In this document: piece after piece, positions 36,721 to 46,878 of the stretch
Numbering within the stretch: position 1 is the first letter of the stretch
How the letters are laid out: each line of letters begins with the position of its first letter
Origin: Rhypophila decipiens
Lineage: Eukaryota > Ascomycota > Sordariomycetes > Sordariales > Naviculisporaceae
DNA length: 64,000 nt
Reading direction: 5' to 3'
Assembly: GCA_033297075.1 (NCBI GenBank)
Contig: MU858101.1
Location: 62,001-126,000 of the forward strand
Translations under genes and position numbers: made by a program
Notes under the pieces: generated by a model
The model's database searches: none
What the model saw: only the letters and a program-made list of their open reading frames with translations
Told to the model about the DNA's origin: nothing

Positions 36721-36855
36721 TTCACAATAACCCCTCATCCATCTCTTACTCCAAGCCGGATTCTTCACCTACCAACGCCTAAAAGTCAATCACCTCTTGA
36801 CTCACCGTCCATTACCAATCAAATTCAAGGACCAACAGCACCGATTAGCGCAAGT

Positions 36856-38784
36856 ATGAGCCGCCCGGGACAAGGCATTCCGCGGAGCATTGGCATTCCG
36901 CAAGATCGGATAGCCGGAGACGTGTGGCTGCAAAGGCTCAACGAGTATGCGAAGAACTGCTGTGGGCCGGCGGGGCTGCCCAGACACCTCGATGCTCGGA
37001 AGATCTACCGAGAATTGAGTCGGTCGAAAGCCTCTGTCGAAAAAGCCCGACATAAGGCTTGGCAGGACTTTTCTAAAGCACAGGCCGACCTTGTGAAGTG
37101 GATGAAGGGCAAAAAGCACTGGAAGGATAAGGTTGAGGGGGAGAGAGAGGACAGGCGTATCCCGGACTTTGGAGGTCCCGAGGCCATCATCACCATGATG
37201 ATCCTCGACAACAAGGAGGGCCGATACCCCAAGATCTGGGAGAAGGAATGGGACGAGATGAGGCTGGGGCACCTCATCAAGGAAATCGGCACAGTACCAG
37301 TCGACCCGTTTTGGAAAGGCGCAAAGCTGGAGGTGCCCGAGTGGAGGAACTACCGCTTCACAGCCGTGGAGAACACGCGGGACCTCCTCAGCGTCACCAA
37401 CAAAACCCGTCTGCCCAATAACTTTCGCAAGCTCAACAAGAAAGACGTGTTGGGTCAACTCAACGACTGGGTTCGAGCCCCAAACTACTACTTCTGGGAG
37501 CACCTGGGTGAAGACGATCCAGTCTTTAACTGTGAAGATTACCGCCTCCCAAAGAACGACGAGGAACGCCGAGGGCCGGCCACCCCCTCACGTCGGCAGC
37601 CAGTGGCCGGCGGCATGACACTGGCTCGAACTACAAATGCCCAAAGACAGGGCCGGATGATCGACGACGAGGCTGATCTGGCCAGCCGTCGCAGACAGCG
37701 CGACGAGCCTTCCCGCCGGACTGCCCAACCTGGCGAGCCCACCGAGGCCAACTCGTCACCCTCAAGCTCGCCCCCGTCCAAGGTGGCAAAGAAGAGTCGG
37801 AAGTCGGACCACGGTCCGCGCGAGCTTGCTCGCCAAACGCCCAGCGGTCTCCCGCCCGCCAACAAGGCCAAGTCAGCCAACCGGTTGACCGAGAATGACC
37901 GACCGACGCCCGCCCGGTCGACAAACCAGTTGACCCGGCGGCTACAGCCCAGGCCGGGCCTCAGCTTCACCTCGCCCGACCCCGACTCCCGATGTCCCCG
38001 GCGTACCCAGCCACCGAAGCCATCACAGGCTTCTTCGGTGGCCAGCTCCACCACCCCGGCGCCCAAGAAGAAAACCCCGGCCACCAAGCCAGCACGGCGC
38101 AAGCACCTGCCAGACTCGGAATTTTACCCGTTCACTGCCCCTGTGCCTCGCCCTGCGGCCCCTTCCCTGCTCCCCCTGGCGCCACGTGCAGATAACAACT
38201 CGGAGCTCGTCCCGCCACCTGCTCCCATCGCCCGACCTCCTCTCCTGCCCGCTCGTCCCATCCAGTCTGCCCCAGCAACCATGACCCCGGCCGCCTCGTC
38301 TCCCGCCCCGTCCATCCAGCAGCAAACCCAACAAGCGGCAGCACCAACAATGGCAATGACCCTCTTCAAGACCCAGCCAGCCCCCGATCCCATCGAGCTA
38401 GACGACGACGACGACGACGAGGATCTGATTCTCATCAAAGCCGACCCCCTCCGCGAGGCCGAAAACGCGCGCCTAAAGAAGCATTACCTCTCTCATCTCT
38501 CCAAGAAGTACGGAGCCTTGGAGCTGATTGAGCTTTTTGACTATCTCAACACCTTGCCTGCCAAGTTCTGGGAAGGTCCAATGGATGCTGCTACTTGCCA
38601 GCGGTGTAAAGATGCCGGACCGAAGGATCATAATGGACAGCCTGGGCCGTACCAGTGGTCTGTTGTGCTTAGGATCTTGCAGGAGATGTTTCGCAAGATG
38701 GGATATCTGGGTGAGGATAACAAGTTGGTTCATGAGCATGGCGATTGGCCTAAGTTTGAGGCTGCGGATGTTTTTGATGCTTAA
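36856..38784 (+). CDS. Hypothetical protein with long disordered middle and SIM-like motif
   Basis: A single-exon frame of 642 residues; no family recognised. Residues 1-235 look folded and helical (ARKIYRELSRSKASVEKARHKAW, PEAIITMMILDNKEGRYPKIW, WVRAPNYYFWEHLGEDDP). Residues ~240-510 are Pro/Ser/Arg/Thr-rich and disordered. Near residue 515 an acidic run of six Asp, then EDLILIKADP, matches an acidic-plus-hydrophobic SUMO-interacting motif; IKAD also matches the sumoylation consensus. The C-terminal ~110 residues are folded again (LKKHYLSHLSKKYGALELIELFDYLNTLPAKFWEG) and include CQRCKDAGPKDHNG, a lone C-x2-C. This suggests a nuclear adaptor, but the function is unknown. The start is the first ATG after the C/T-rich leader. 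Confidence 0.75.
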   Translation: MSRPGQGIPRSIGIPQDRIAGDVWLQRLNEYAKNCCGPAGLPRHLDARKIYRELSRSKASVEKARHKAWQDFSKAQADLVKWMKGKKHWKDKVEGEREDRRIPDFGGPEAIITMMILDNKEGRYPKIWEKEWDEMRLGHLIKEIGTVPVDPFWKGAKLEVPEWRNYRFTAVENTRDLLSVTNKTRLPNNFRKLNKKDVLGQLNDWVRAPNYYFWEHLGEDDPVFNCEDYRLPKNDEERRGPATPSRRQPVAGGMTLARTTNAQRQGRMIDDEADLASRRRQRDEPSRRTAQPGEPTEANSSPSSSPPSKVAKKSRKSDHGPRELARQTPSGLPPANKAKSANRLTENDRPTPARSTNQLTRRLQPRPGLSFTSPDPDSRCPRRTQPPKPSQASSVASSTTPAPKKKTPATKPARRKHLPDSEFYPFTAPVPRPAAPSLLPLAPRADNNSELVPPPAPIARPPLLPARPIQSAPATMTPAASSPAPSIQQQTQQAAAPTMAMTLFKTQPAPDPIELDDDDDDEDLILIKADPLREAENARLKKHYLSHLSKKYGALELIELFDYLNTLPAKFWEGPMDAATCQRCKDAGPKDHNGQPGPYQWSVVLRILQEMFRKMGYLGEDNKLVHEHGDWPKFEAADVFDA

Positions 38785-38874
38785 GGGGCTTGAGTCTGGA
38801 TGGCTGGCATGGGCTTGTTTTGTTACGATTGTATGAGTACACGATGCATACGGTACACGCCTACACGGTATCAG

Positions 38875-38926
38875 CATCATCATGGGTCATCATCATGGGT
38901 CATCATCATGGGTCATCATCATGGGT
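38875..38926. repeat. 13-bp tandem repeat, 4 copies
   Basis: CATCATCATGGGT is repeated four times without change, just after the gene ending at 38784. Scattered ATCATCATC runs follow to about 39050. Confidence 0.9.
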
Positions 38927-40039
38927 CATCCTCGATATCAGCACCTTGATCAGCATCATCATCATGGTTATCAGCACAACTCGACAGGACAGGTATCGTT
39001 TCATCATTTCATGACGACACACGATTTTCAGCATCAGCATCATCACGGGTATTAGTCGAGGGGTATCGTTTGAGCATGACAGACCTGGTGGGCGCCAGAC
39101 ACTGTTTTAAAGTTGTACAAGTACAAGATACGATACGCGATTCGACACAGTCCAGCAGTTCCAGTTGAACAGTTTCAGTTTGGACGGTTCCAGGACTAAT
39201 GAGTTCAAGGGGTGGATATCTCTACGAGTAGTTTTGTACTGAGTATACTTTGGAGCGTGGCAGACGGACGGCAGAGGCAAGTGACAGAGAGTGAGAGAGG
39301 GTTGATCCCGATTATGGGTTAAAAAGAAAAATGGTGATGGAAAGATGGTCACTTTGCTTGTCATGTTTATTTTTGGGATCGAAAGGGATGGGAACGACAG
39401 GCCAATCGATGGTTTGGATTCCTAGTACTGGGTCTACGACTTGGTCACTTGGGTTTTAGCTAGCGACTTGACTCGGAGTTATCCACATCCATAGAGAACC
39501 GACATGAATTGAAAATTTGCCCTGATGGGGTATCCGAGATCTTTATCCTTTAGCATTTCAAGTGATGAGACACTTTACTCTGGTCAACTTTCTATTCGGA
39601 CCTTTGCCAGTCTGGTGGAGCCCGCCTTCTTGGGTTTACCGTCAAGGCGCAGCCGTGACGATTAGAACTCAAATGATGAGGAACTTTCCCAATGTCTTAT
39701 GCTTTGCCGACAAGATGAATATTGCCAGTCGTATCAGAAAACCGTGAGCGATCTCCCTACAAAATGTTAATGACGGCAAGGACGTAGAGAGTAGTACAAG
39801 CATTCTAATTATATCCACTCGTTGCTCCGAAATTGGAACATGTACTATCTACTGCCTAGATATCTATCCACACGAGTCATCCTTCCTCCGTGTGCTATTC
39901 CGGATATTGCTATGTGGCACGTGTTTTTGATCTTGGTCTACCGGGGAATCGATGGCGTGAATAGAAAGGGATAATGCCTTTTCCCGGCGGCCGTTCCCCC
40001 TCTCCTGTTCCCCCTCTCCCGTTCTCCCATTCGACCGTC

Positions 40040-40315
40040 TTATATCCTCCAACTCTTTCTCCCACTGTCGGATCTTCTTATCCAACTCTTTATCCAATTG
40101 TCGGATCCTCTTCTGTAACTCTTCCTCCACCTATCTGACCCCCTCCAAGTTCTCCAACCATGGGATCTCCTTCAACTCTTCCGCTACCTTCACGAACCAT
40201 CGGATCTCTTTCCTTACCTTCTCCCATCATCGGATCTCCTTCAACTCTTCCTCTACCTTCTCCAACCGGCGGATCTCCAACCGTCGGATCTTCTACTGCA
40301 ACTCTTCAACCTGGG
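40040..40315 (-). repeat. In-frame-spaced repeat that reads as coiled coil on the minus strand
   Basis: GGATCT-type blocks start at 40070, 40103, 40163, 40202, 40232, 40271 and 40286. All spacings are multiples of three, so reading frame is kept through the array. The minus-strand translation is rich in Glu, Arg, Leu and Lys. It sits directly downstream of the permease relic. Whether it was ever part of a gene cannot be told. Confidence 0.5.
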
Positions 40316-40323
40316 AGGTATAC

Positions 40324-42110
40324 TCACGAGTCACATGAATACTCAAACGACTTTATAACCTCCCAGAGTGGACACCACAGCCATTGCGTAAGAAACTCGG
40401 CAATAACATGAAATATCCACGGAAGAATGGTGCCGGTAAAGGGTATAATGAGCGTGATGCAGTCGTAGTACTCCGGCGGATGGAGCCCGGCGAAGAAATA
40501 ACCCCCAAGGAGAAGAGCGATGGCAATCGCGAAAAAGCCAAAGATCTTCAATTTAGGACCTTTGGGAAGAGATTCTGCCCAACTATTAGGACTCTTGCGT
40601 TCATGCCAATGCATCAGCCGTGGTCTAAAAGGGCGACTTGTACACCGGAAGTTAGTTCCACCATGGGCAGAAATGCATCCGCTCGCAAGTCAAAGTGAAG
40701 CCTAGCCGCGGTCCAGGTCACGGCCAAAATGTTACCGAGGGCAGAAAAGGCTAGAACCAAAGATAGGATATTCTTTGCCGTATCTTGATTGTTACTAGTA
40801 CCCGACAGAACTGCTTCGAAGAATGTCAAGGTGACATCCCTTGTGTGGCGGGGGTCGGTGTCAAAGGCCGGTTCGAGCGAGATCGTCCCATAGAAAGCCA
40901 TATTCACTAAGGGGTAAAGAATAAGGAGTAGACTAATGCCAAAGAATGTGGGCAGGAGGAGCTTCTTGCATAGTGGTTGCCTTTGCCTAGGTTCAAATGG
41001 TATCTCCAAACTAACCCCTGTGTAGGCAAAGATGGCGTAGGAAAGGCCGGTGAGGGTGCTTCCAGCGTCATGGAAAATGGAAGGTAGCTCAAGAATTGGC
41101 TGCTGGTAGTGATCCAGACCAATCCGTCGATGATCAGTATCTTGACGATAGCTCATGAGAGCTACGCCAATGATAGTAAGAAGCATGAACAATTTGGCTG
41201 TCGCAAAGGCATTGTTTAGCCAGATCCCAGCCCTCATTGACATTCCAATGGACAGAACACTGCAAAATATTAAAGCTCCAAGTGCCCAGGAGAAAGCTCT
41301 TGATGCTTTGAAACAATCTTGACCCGGAAGACAACTAAGCTCAAGGACTTAGAGTCCGAATTGTAGGGCGTTTGCAGCGAGGCCACCGCAGATTATCAAC
41401 GAATAAAAGAGGCGGAATATTATGACCATCATCCGGGTTCTAAGTCGGGCCTGAATCGAGTTCATCTGTTCATAATGGTCCAAATTGTCAGATCGGTCGC
41501 TGCGGGAGGAGGGAAAGAAGGATAATACTAACATTTGATACCTCGTCACCAGATCTGACAACCGAAACTGTAGAGCGATCTTTGGATTGTCGATCTTGCA
41601 CTTGAAAGTAGCGCCATGGAATGGAAAGTCCTGATTCGGTCTGGGCCATAGACGCGCCCAGAGCAACAATGCCGGCTACGACCCAGATGACAAGGGCAAT
41701 TCCAGCACTGCCACCTGCGATTTTGAGTACATTCGTGGGCTGGGTAAAAATTCCACTACCAACCGTTCTGTTTAGAACCAAGCACATGATCCTAAAAGAG
41801 CCCAAAACCTGTTTCCGATGGGCTTCGATATGTGGTGGTCGTCCCGGCTCGTTACGGCTGCAAGCGATGAGACGTCATTCTGTGATATCCCCCCTGCCGG
41901 TGGCAAATTGTCGACATTTGAAAATGGTTGCTCTTCCACTGCCAGACTGCCCAGGGATTGTCGTTTGTCGGTTTCGGGATTTGATGATTCGATGTGAGTC
42001 TGTGACTGGTGTTGAGATTCACAGGCAGAAACATCTTTGCGTGCCAGAGGCTGCGGATCAGCCGGGCGGTCCACCGAGCTAACCCCACTATTGGCTTCGT
42101 CTTGAATCAA
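40324..42110 (-). pseudogene. Amino-acid (methionine-type APC) permease relic
   Basis: Reading leftward from 42110, an acidic N-tail of ~100 residues leads to KPIGNRF, then after a 1-nt frame change near 41803 to FRIMCLVLNRTVGSGIFTQP, the first span of fungal APC permeases. VVAGIVALGASMAQTESGLSIP, a plausible 77-nt intron after SGDE, and MVIIFRLFYSLIICGGLAANALQFG follow. There an in-frame TAA (near 41348) interrupts before VLELSCLPGQDC; the frame then continues through GIWLNNAFATAKLFMLLTIIGVALMS and GLSYAIFAYTGVSLEIPFEPR to a stop at 40614. Another hydrophobic stretch (LKIFGFFAIAIALLLGGYFFAGL) lies in a different frame to 40324. No ATG precedes the first span; the frame continues from the stop of the neighbouring gene. 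A transport role is lost unless sequence errors explain the lesions. Confidence 0.75.
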
Positions 42111-42116
42111 GTCCGT

Positions 42117-44053
42117 TTAAGATGCTTCCCAAAGCTGAAGCCTATCTCTAGAGCAAAAGCTCACCCCGGAATCTGTTTGGGGGCCATTCTTTGTAGAATT
42201 CTCTTCACTGTCGGTGTGCATCGCGGCAAGGCATCGCAGAAAAGTCGTCATGGAAGGTATTTCTGCTTTTGTGTGGAGGACTGAATCTGCCTCTTGGCTT
42301 TGTCTCAAAACTTCTGTGATTTGCGCAAGCTGCTCGTCAATCGAGACCAAGTACACATAACCATCGGAGATCGCAAGGACCGCGCCCAAAACACTTAGCG
42401 ATTGGTCAAGAACCCAGGAGCCCGAGTCACCGCGTTGAAGATCTATTGAACATTGTCAGGTAGGTATGTCTAGCACGCCTGTTTGAGAAAATGTCTTACT
42501 GGTACCCGGTGGTAGAGCTATTGTCCAGACCCGTTGCAATCGCCCATTCGTCACGAGATAGGATGGTTTCCCTGTTACCTTGCCAGCTGTGATCCCGGTC
42601 ACTCCAGCGTTGATAGCAACACTGGTGCCAGGCCCCAAGTCATCACATTCCCGATGCCCATTGATGTTTCCGGAGATAACGGGGGCGCCAAAAATTTCCG
42701 TAGGTATCGAAATACGGTTGGGAATAAGGCGGTCACTTGACACTAGTATGAGCCGCCAGTGAGAGTTATCGCTATTTTGGCCAAGAATGCCGGGGGTGTC
42801 TATTTCTATTATTCCCGAAACATGAGGAGCGGGCGGTATACCCCCGAGCTTGTTGCTTCCCGGTACGGATTCAGGTTGGTGTCCATCGTCCTTTAATCCG
42901 AGTATAAGCGGCGGTTCGATATCGTCATCATAATCCTCGTCGCCGAAAGTGGTTACCGGTGAAGCAGACTCCCACTCGTTGCGACTATCCTCGTCGGTTG
43001 TGTCTGAATCCACGGAATCTGTGTCGGTCGAATCGGTGTCTGAAGAATCTTGATGGTGGTCGGAGCTTGTCATGATGTAGCACTGGTCGCCAAAAGTAAT
43101 AAGACCGCCAATCGTGGTCAGATGTTCGGATCCATCCTCTCGTCTGGTGCGCAGTAACTGGCCACAGTTTGTTTCCACGCTTTTGGGCAGAGCAGGCTCT
43201 GTAGAGGCCTCTTCGGAAGCGGCGTAGCGAATGAGTCTTGTGTCGTAACAGACTCTCAGTGGAGCGAAATAATTTCTCACGCCACGTCGGGAAACAGTGT
43301 TGTGAAAGATGCGTAGCTGCCTTTCCCTGAGCAAACCCTTGATACAGATGTAGGTGCCAAGTGATTTTGGTGGGTTCGACTGGTTGTCCGTGACTGAAAC
43401 AAGACAAGGATGAACATTGGAAATCGGTGTGCTCGGAAGACGTTTAGCCAGTCACTTGATATGATATATATGAACTGCTCCAGTGCGTTGTTCTCTTGTC
43501 GCGAAAACTCCGGGGACTCATCGGCACTGAGGTGAACGGACGACCTGATGTTGAGGGTCTTGAGCCTCTCTATTGGGGTCAACGGCAAGTTGACTGGAAT
43601 TATTCTATGCTGTATGGGCTGACGTATTTGAGGAGGTCCTGGGCCTGGTAAGATTGTGTCTGGTTGTGGGTTGTCATTGTCGTTTTGGGCCGCCGATTCG
43701 GGATCAGCAGAATTGAGGTGATCGATAGACTCAATGGAGATCCTTGGCAACGTCGAATCAGAGATGTGGGTGAGGGCATCCTCAAAGGTGGTTTGGCTGG
43801 CATCATCGTCATATAGGTCCTGCGTGGCGGGCTGGGAAAACCCACCAAGCGTGTCCCCAAATGTGGTATCGGACGTGGTGAGGGTCGAGCTACCGGGAAC
43901 GGCCAACGGAACTCTATAGAACCATGAAGTGGCACCTTCCGAGTCGGCCATGACAGGGTGGAAATTTGGAAGATGACCTGGCCATGATCTAACCCGAGTG
44001 CGAAGCATGGTGAATGAAGAACAGACAGTGGACGAAACAAGTGTGAATGACAT
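42117..44053 (-). CDS. Trypsin-like (GDSGSW) protein, catalytic set doubtful, three exons
   Basis: Exons on the minus strand: 44053-43456, 43393-42500, 42442-42117; introns of 62 and 57 nt restore frame at phase 1 each time; 605 residues. The first ~200 residues are acidic and disordered. Then comes a conserved-looking block (PPKSLGTYICIKGLLRERQLRIFHNTVSRRGV) and a strand GGLITFGDQCYIMTSSDHH. The region where a trypsin fold would have TAAH thus reads TSSD. After an acidic insert comes a HWRLILVSSDRL strand, and near residue 500 LQRGDSGSWVLD, the nucleophile-serine motif of S1 peptidases. The serine is kept, while the histidine and aspartate cannot be placed with confidence. It may be an inactive relative. 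No secretion signal. An alternative start is 43951 (MADSEG). The permease relic begins in the same frame straight after its stop. Confidence 0.65.
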
Positions 44054-44461
44054 ATCAGTCTTGTGGTATCATCCATCAATCGTTCCTCCCGTGGTCCATT
44101 GAGCGAGTTGAGGAAGTTTCAGTGTCTGGAGAAGAACAAGAGAAGGGGGGAGAGCCCAGGGCCAAGGAAAATGAAAACCCGAAGATATCCCTTTGGGAAA
44201 GAGTGCCTCGTCAGCTCTTTCCCAGCTGCGGGCGGATGCCCAATTCCGCCTCGGGCAGTGCAAGCCACATCCTTGGCAGCTGTCAACAGAGGCATTTCAG
44301 CGCCCAATAGTTCACGATCAATCCCCCAAATTTGAAACTTGATTACGAAGCAAGCATAAATGCCGAAGCTGTACACTAATAACGTCATTGGGGTATCATT
44401 ACCTGGTACATACTGTCTACCGAGCAGAGCCTCACGATTCATCCATCTAACAGCAACCCTG

Positions 44462-45915
44462 CTACACCACACCAGAAACTGTTAGTGTTTCTCCACCATC
44501 AGGTTTTGTCTGCACTTCCACCTTGGTCGTCTTCGCAATGCTCATACTCCCCCTCATGATGTTGGCATGTACAAACCCGTCCCCTGACAAACCGCTGTGT
44601 CTCGCCGCAGCAGAGTACTGAGCCGCCTCAGGTCTCAAGACTAAATCCTCCTCTCCGCCTGAAAAGTCGGAATATCCAGCATACGGTGGAAGTTCAAAGT
44701 TGGATCGTCTCCGTTCCTGCCGCTCCTCCTGCGCCATCTTCTCCAAGTCAGGTGTACCAGGGTCATCGGCCGCGCTGTTCTGGCTCTTCGACGTGTCGCT
44801 GGACTTGCTCGTCGTTCTCGGGCGGGTGCTTGGCGCGGTCCGAAACACTCGACGGGTGAAGCTTGAGGATCTTCTATGCAAGGAGGCAAAGAACCTTCCC
44901 AGCGCGTTTATTAGAGGTTTGTAGACGGGAAGACAGGCGCAAAGAATAGCGACAGCGCCGTGTACGTTGCACCATATGAAGGCCCACTTCATGTTGACTG
45001 GGTGGGTAGACTAGTGTTAGCCAATGTTGTGATAGCAGTGCCTCGAAAAGAAGAGCAAACCTTTGGTAGAATTCGGCTGGAATTGGTAGGTGATGCGCAG
45101 AATGTTCGTGATGACAGAACTGGTGCCCACGAGATATCAGTTGACGATTCTGAAATTCGCATTTTCCGCCTGTCGCTTCCCAACTTACAAGCTCCCCATC
45201 AAAAAGATCCCCGACACAATGATCTTGGCCCTGAGCGGCATCTGCAGCTGAAGCACCACCCGTACAGGGAGAACCAGAACAACGATATCCAGCAGAACCT
45301 CCGCGATCCCAATGACGAGTGCGAAAATGTTGAAATTCAAACATTTGGATCCATTCGTATCCCAGAAGAGATTGAGAGGGCGACAGATGCAAAAGTTGGT
45401 GATTTCTGAGACGATAAACCAGACAGTCGATAAGACTATGAGAACGAGGCACGTCCGACGGAATGGATGGGTCGAGAAAATGCGGCGGTAGAGCATGCAC
45501 ACGGTCAGCTTGGCGAGATAGAAGCTGAGGTAGAGAATCGTTTGGCCGACGAAGAGAGCCTGCCATGTTTTGCAGTTAGCTGACACTGTCCTGTCCTGTC
45601 CAACCTAAAATGGAGAATTGCCCAACCCACTTTGAGAAATATTGACTCCCCGTCTGTTGGGCCGTCGGGATTATTATCCAGCGCCAAGGCCATGCCATAA
45701 ATCAGACCCCATGTTGCTGCGAGCCCGGCCCCGAGGAATGTTAATAAGGTCGCTAGAAGTAGCCAGTCGTCGGCGTGCAATGAGCGGAATCCTTTTCCCT
45801 CGTTCTGGACTTGACACCAAAACCGCAGAACGGCTGCGCCAATAGCTATCCAGGAGCAGATGACGAGCGCCTTGACGTACTCTTCTCTGATATTTTCGTC
45901 GGAATTCGTCTCCAT
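44462..45915 (-). CDS. Fungal rhodopsin-type (PTH11-like) integral membrane protein, four exons
   Basis: Exons on the minus strand: 45915-45631, 45559-45189, 45119-45061, 44997-44462; 416 residues. Seven spans are visible: ALVICSWIAIGAAVLRFWCQ, WLLLATLLTFLGAGLAATWGL, FVGQTILYLSFYLAKLTVCMLY, CLVLIVLSTVWFIVSEI, NFNIFALVIGIAEVLLDIVVLVLPV, AKIIVSGIFLMGSF and WAFIWCNVHGAVAILCACLPVY. LHADDWLLL after the first span and CRPLNLFWD are typical of the fungal rhodopsin-domain family, which includes surface receptors of the PTH11 group. A Ser/Arg-rich cytosolic tail of ~140 residues follows. There is no CFEM domain. The introns have clear branch sites (GCTAAC before exon 2). The frame is open upstream to an ATG at 46017, but METNSDEN at 45915 gives the usual short N-terminus. 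Confidence 0.87.
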
Positions 45916-46017
45916 TTGTGGACGATGAAACGCAGGACTAAGTCGGACACATATGGGCGTCAGAAATGATAGAGATAAGATCAGATTCAGGGCAAACATC
46001 GAGGAGATGACTGACAT

Positions 46018-46878
46018 TTAATAGAGACCAATGTCTCATCAACATGACATGCTGCGAGAGGAGAGCACGGTCGGCACCATGGGCAATGCCGGCAGGTAGG
46101 ATGTTTGCTGCGCGATGGTGTTGTGACACCGTCTTCCCGTCGTTCTGTGGTGTCTCTGGTCTTGCGGGTGTAAGTCGGCCATGTAGCCCGTAATAATCCA
46201 TTGGCTTGCGTTCCCTAGCAATTCCTTCGTGATTTCGATTGACAACTCATTCAAGCTGGGTGGGGATACATGACCGCCGCGGAACCATCTGCCGAGTGTG
46301 TCCCACACGTGTGTCGGCCGTGGAGGTTGTGATCAATGTGGGGGAATCACGAATATGTGTAGGACAATACCTCGATCAGGAAGTTGAGGCATTGCACAGA
46401 AGACATTCTCGTGAAGAAAGAAATGGAGTGCAAAAAAACGTCGAACTGGAGTGGTTGATTGGATACTCTCAGTGCCCGCACATTGTGACATTATAGGAAG
46501 TGACGATGACGACCAACGGACGAACATAGAAGTTGGGAGGAAAAATAACCCGTCAAAGGGGTGGGTGGGTCTATAATGGGCGAGGGGAGTTGCATCTTGG
46601 GTGCGGAATTTCGCCGGCCGTGGAACCCGAACTGGATATTGCCTTGGGTGTTACTCATGGGAGTTGAAGTCAGGTGCGTTGTGAAGAAAGATGCAAACAA
46701 ATCGTCAACAAAAATAAATAGAGCTTGTCAGAACGTTTCCCAAAAGTAATTTTCTGGCTAAGCCTTTGGGCAAAAAGGTGGCCTTCTCCGAATGGAGATA
46801 TATCTTCATAACAACCCGCAATAATTCCAACGCCGGAATTCCTCCCTTGCTGCCAAGAACCAGGGTCCGTATTAGATA
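46018..46878. other. Intergenic stretch
   Basis: No supported gene. Minus-strand frames at 46039-46308 and 46491-46700 have no domains. The rhodopsin-type gene's promoter is at the left end. Confidence 0.45.

Larger units (their letters stand above)
33910..36855. other. Intergenic stretch with repeats and one doubtful small frame
   Basis: Frames at 34646-35359 and 34969-35412 overlap in different phases and lack domains, so neither is called. A 22-bp-periodic array lies at about 35537-35880, a doubtful small frame at 35943-36392, and an imperfect tandem duplication (offset 145 bp) at 36430-36720. The last ~400 bases are C/T-rich and look like the leader of the gene at 36856. Confidence 0.45.
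38785..40323. other. Intergenic stretch with microsatellites and a 33-bp-type repeat
   Basis: No supported gene. Four copies of the 13-mer CATCATCATGGGT stand at 38875-38926. A repeat of GGATCT and CAACTCTT blocks at about 40040-40310 has spacings that are all multiples of three (33, 39, 30, 15). On the minus strand part of it (40130-39864) reads as a charged heptad-like peptide, EELQKRIRQLDKELDKKIRQ, so it may be the remains of a coiled-coil coding segment. Confidence 0.5.
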
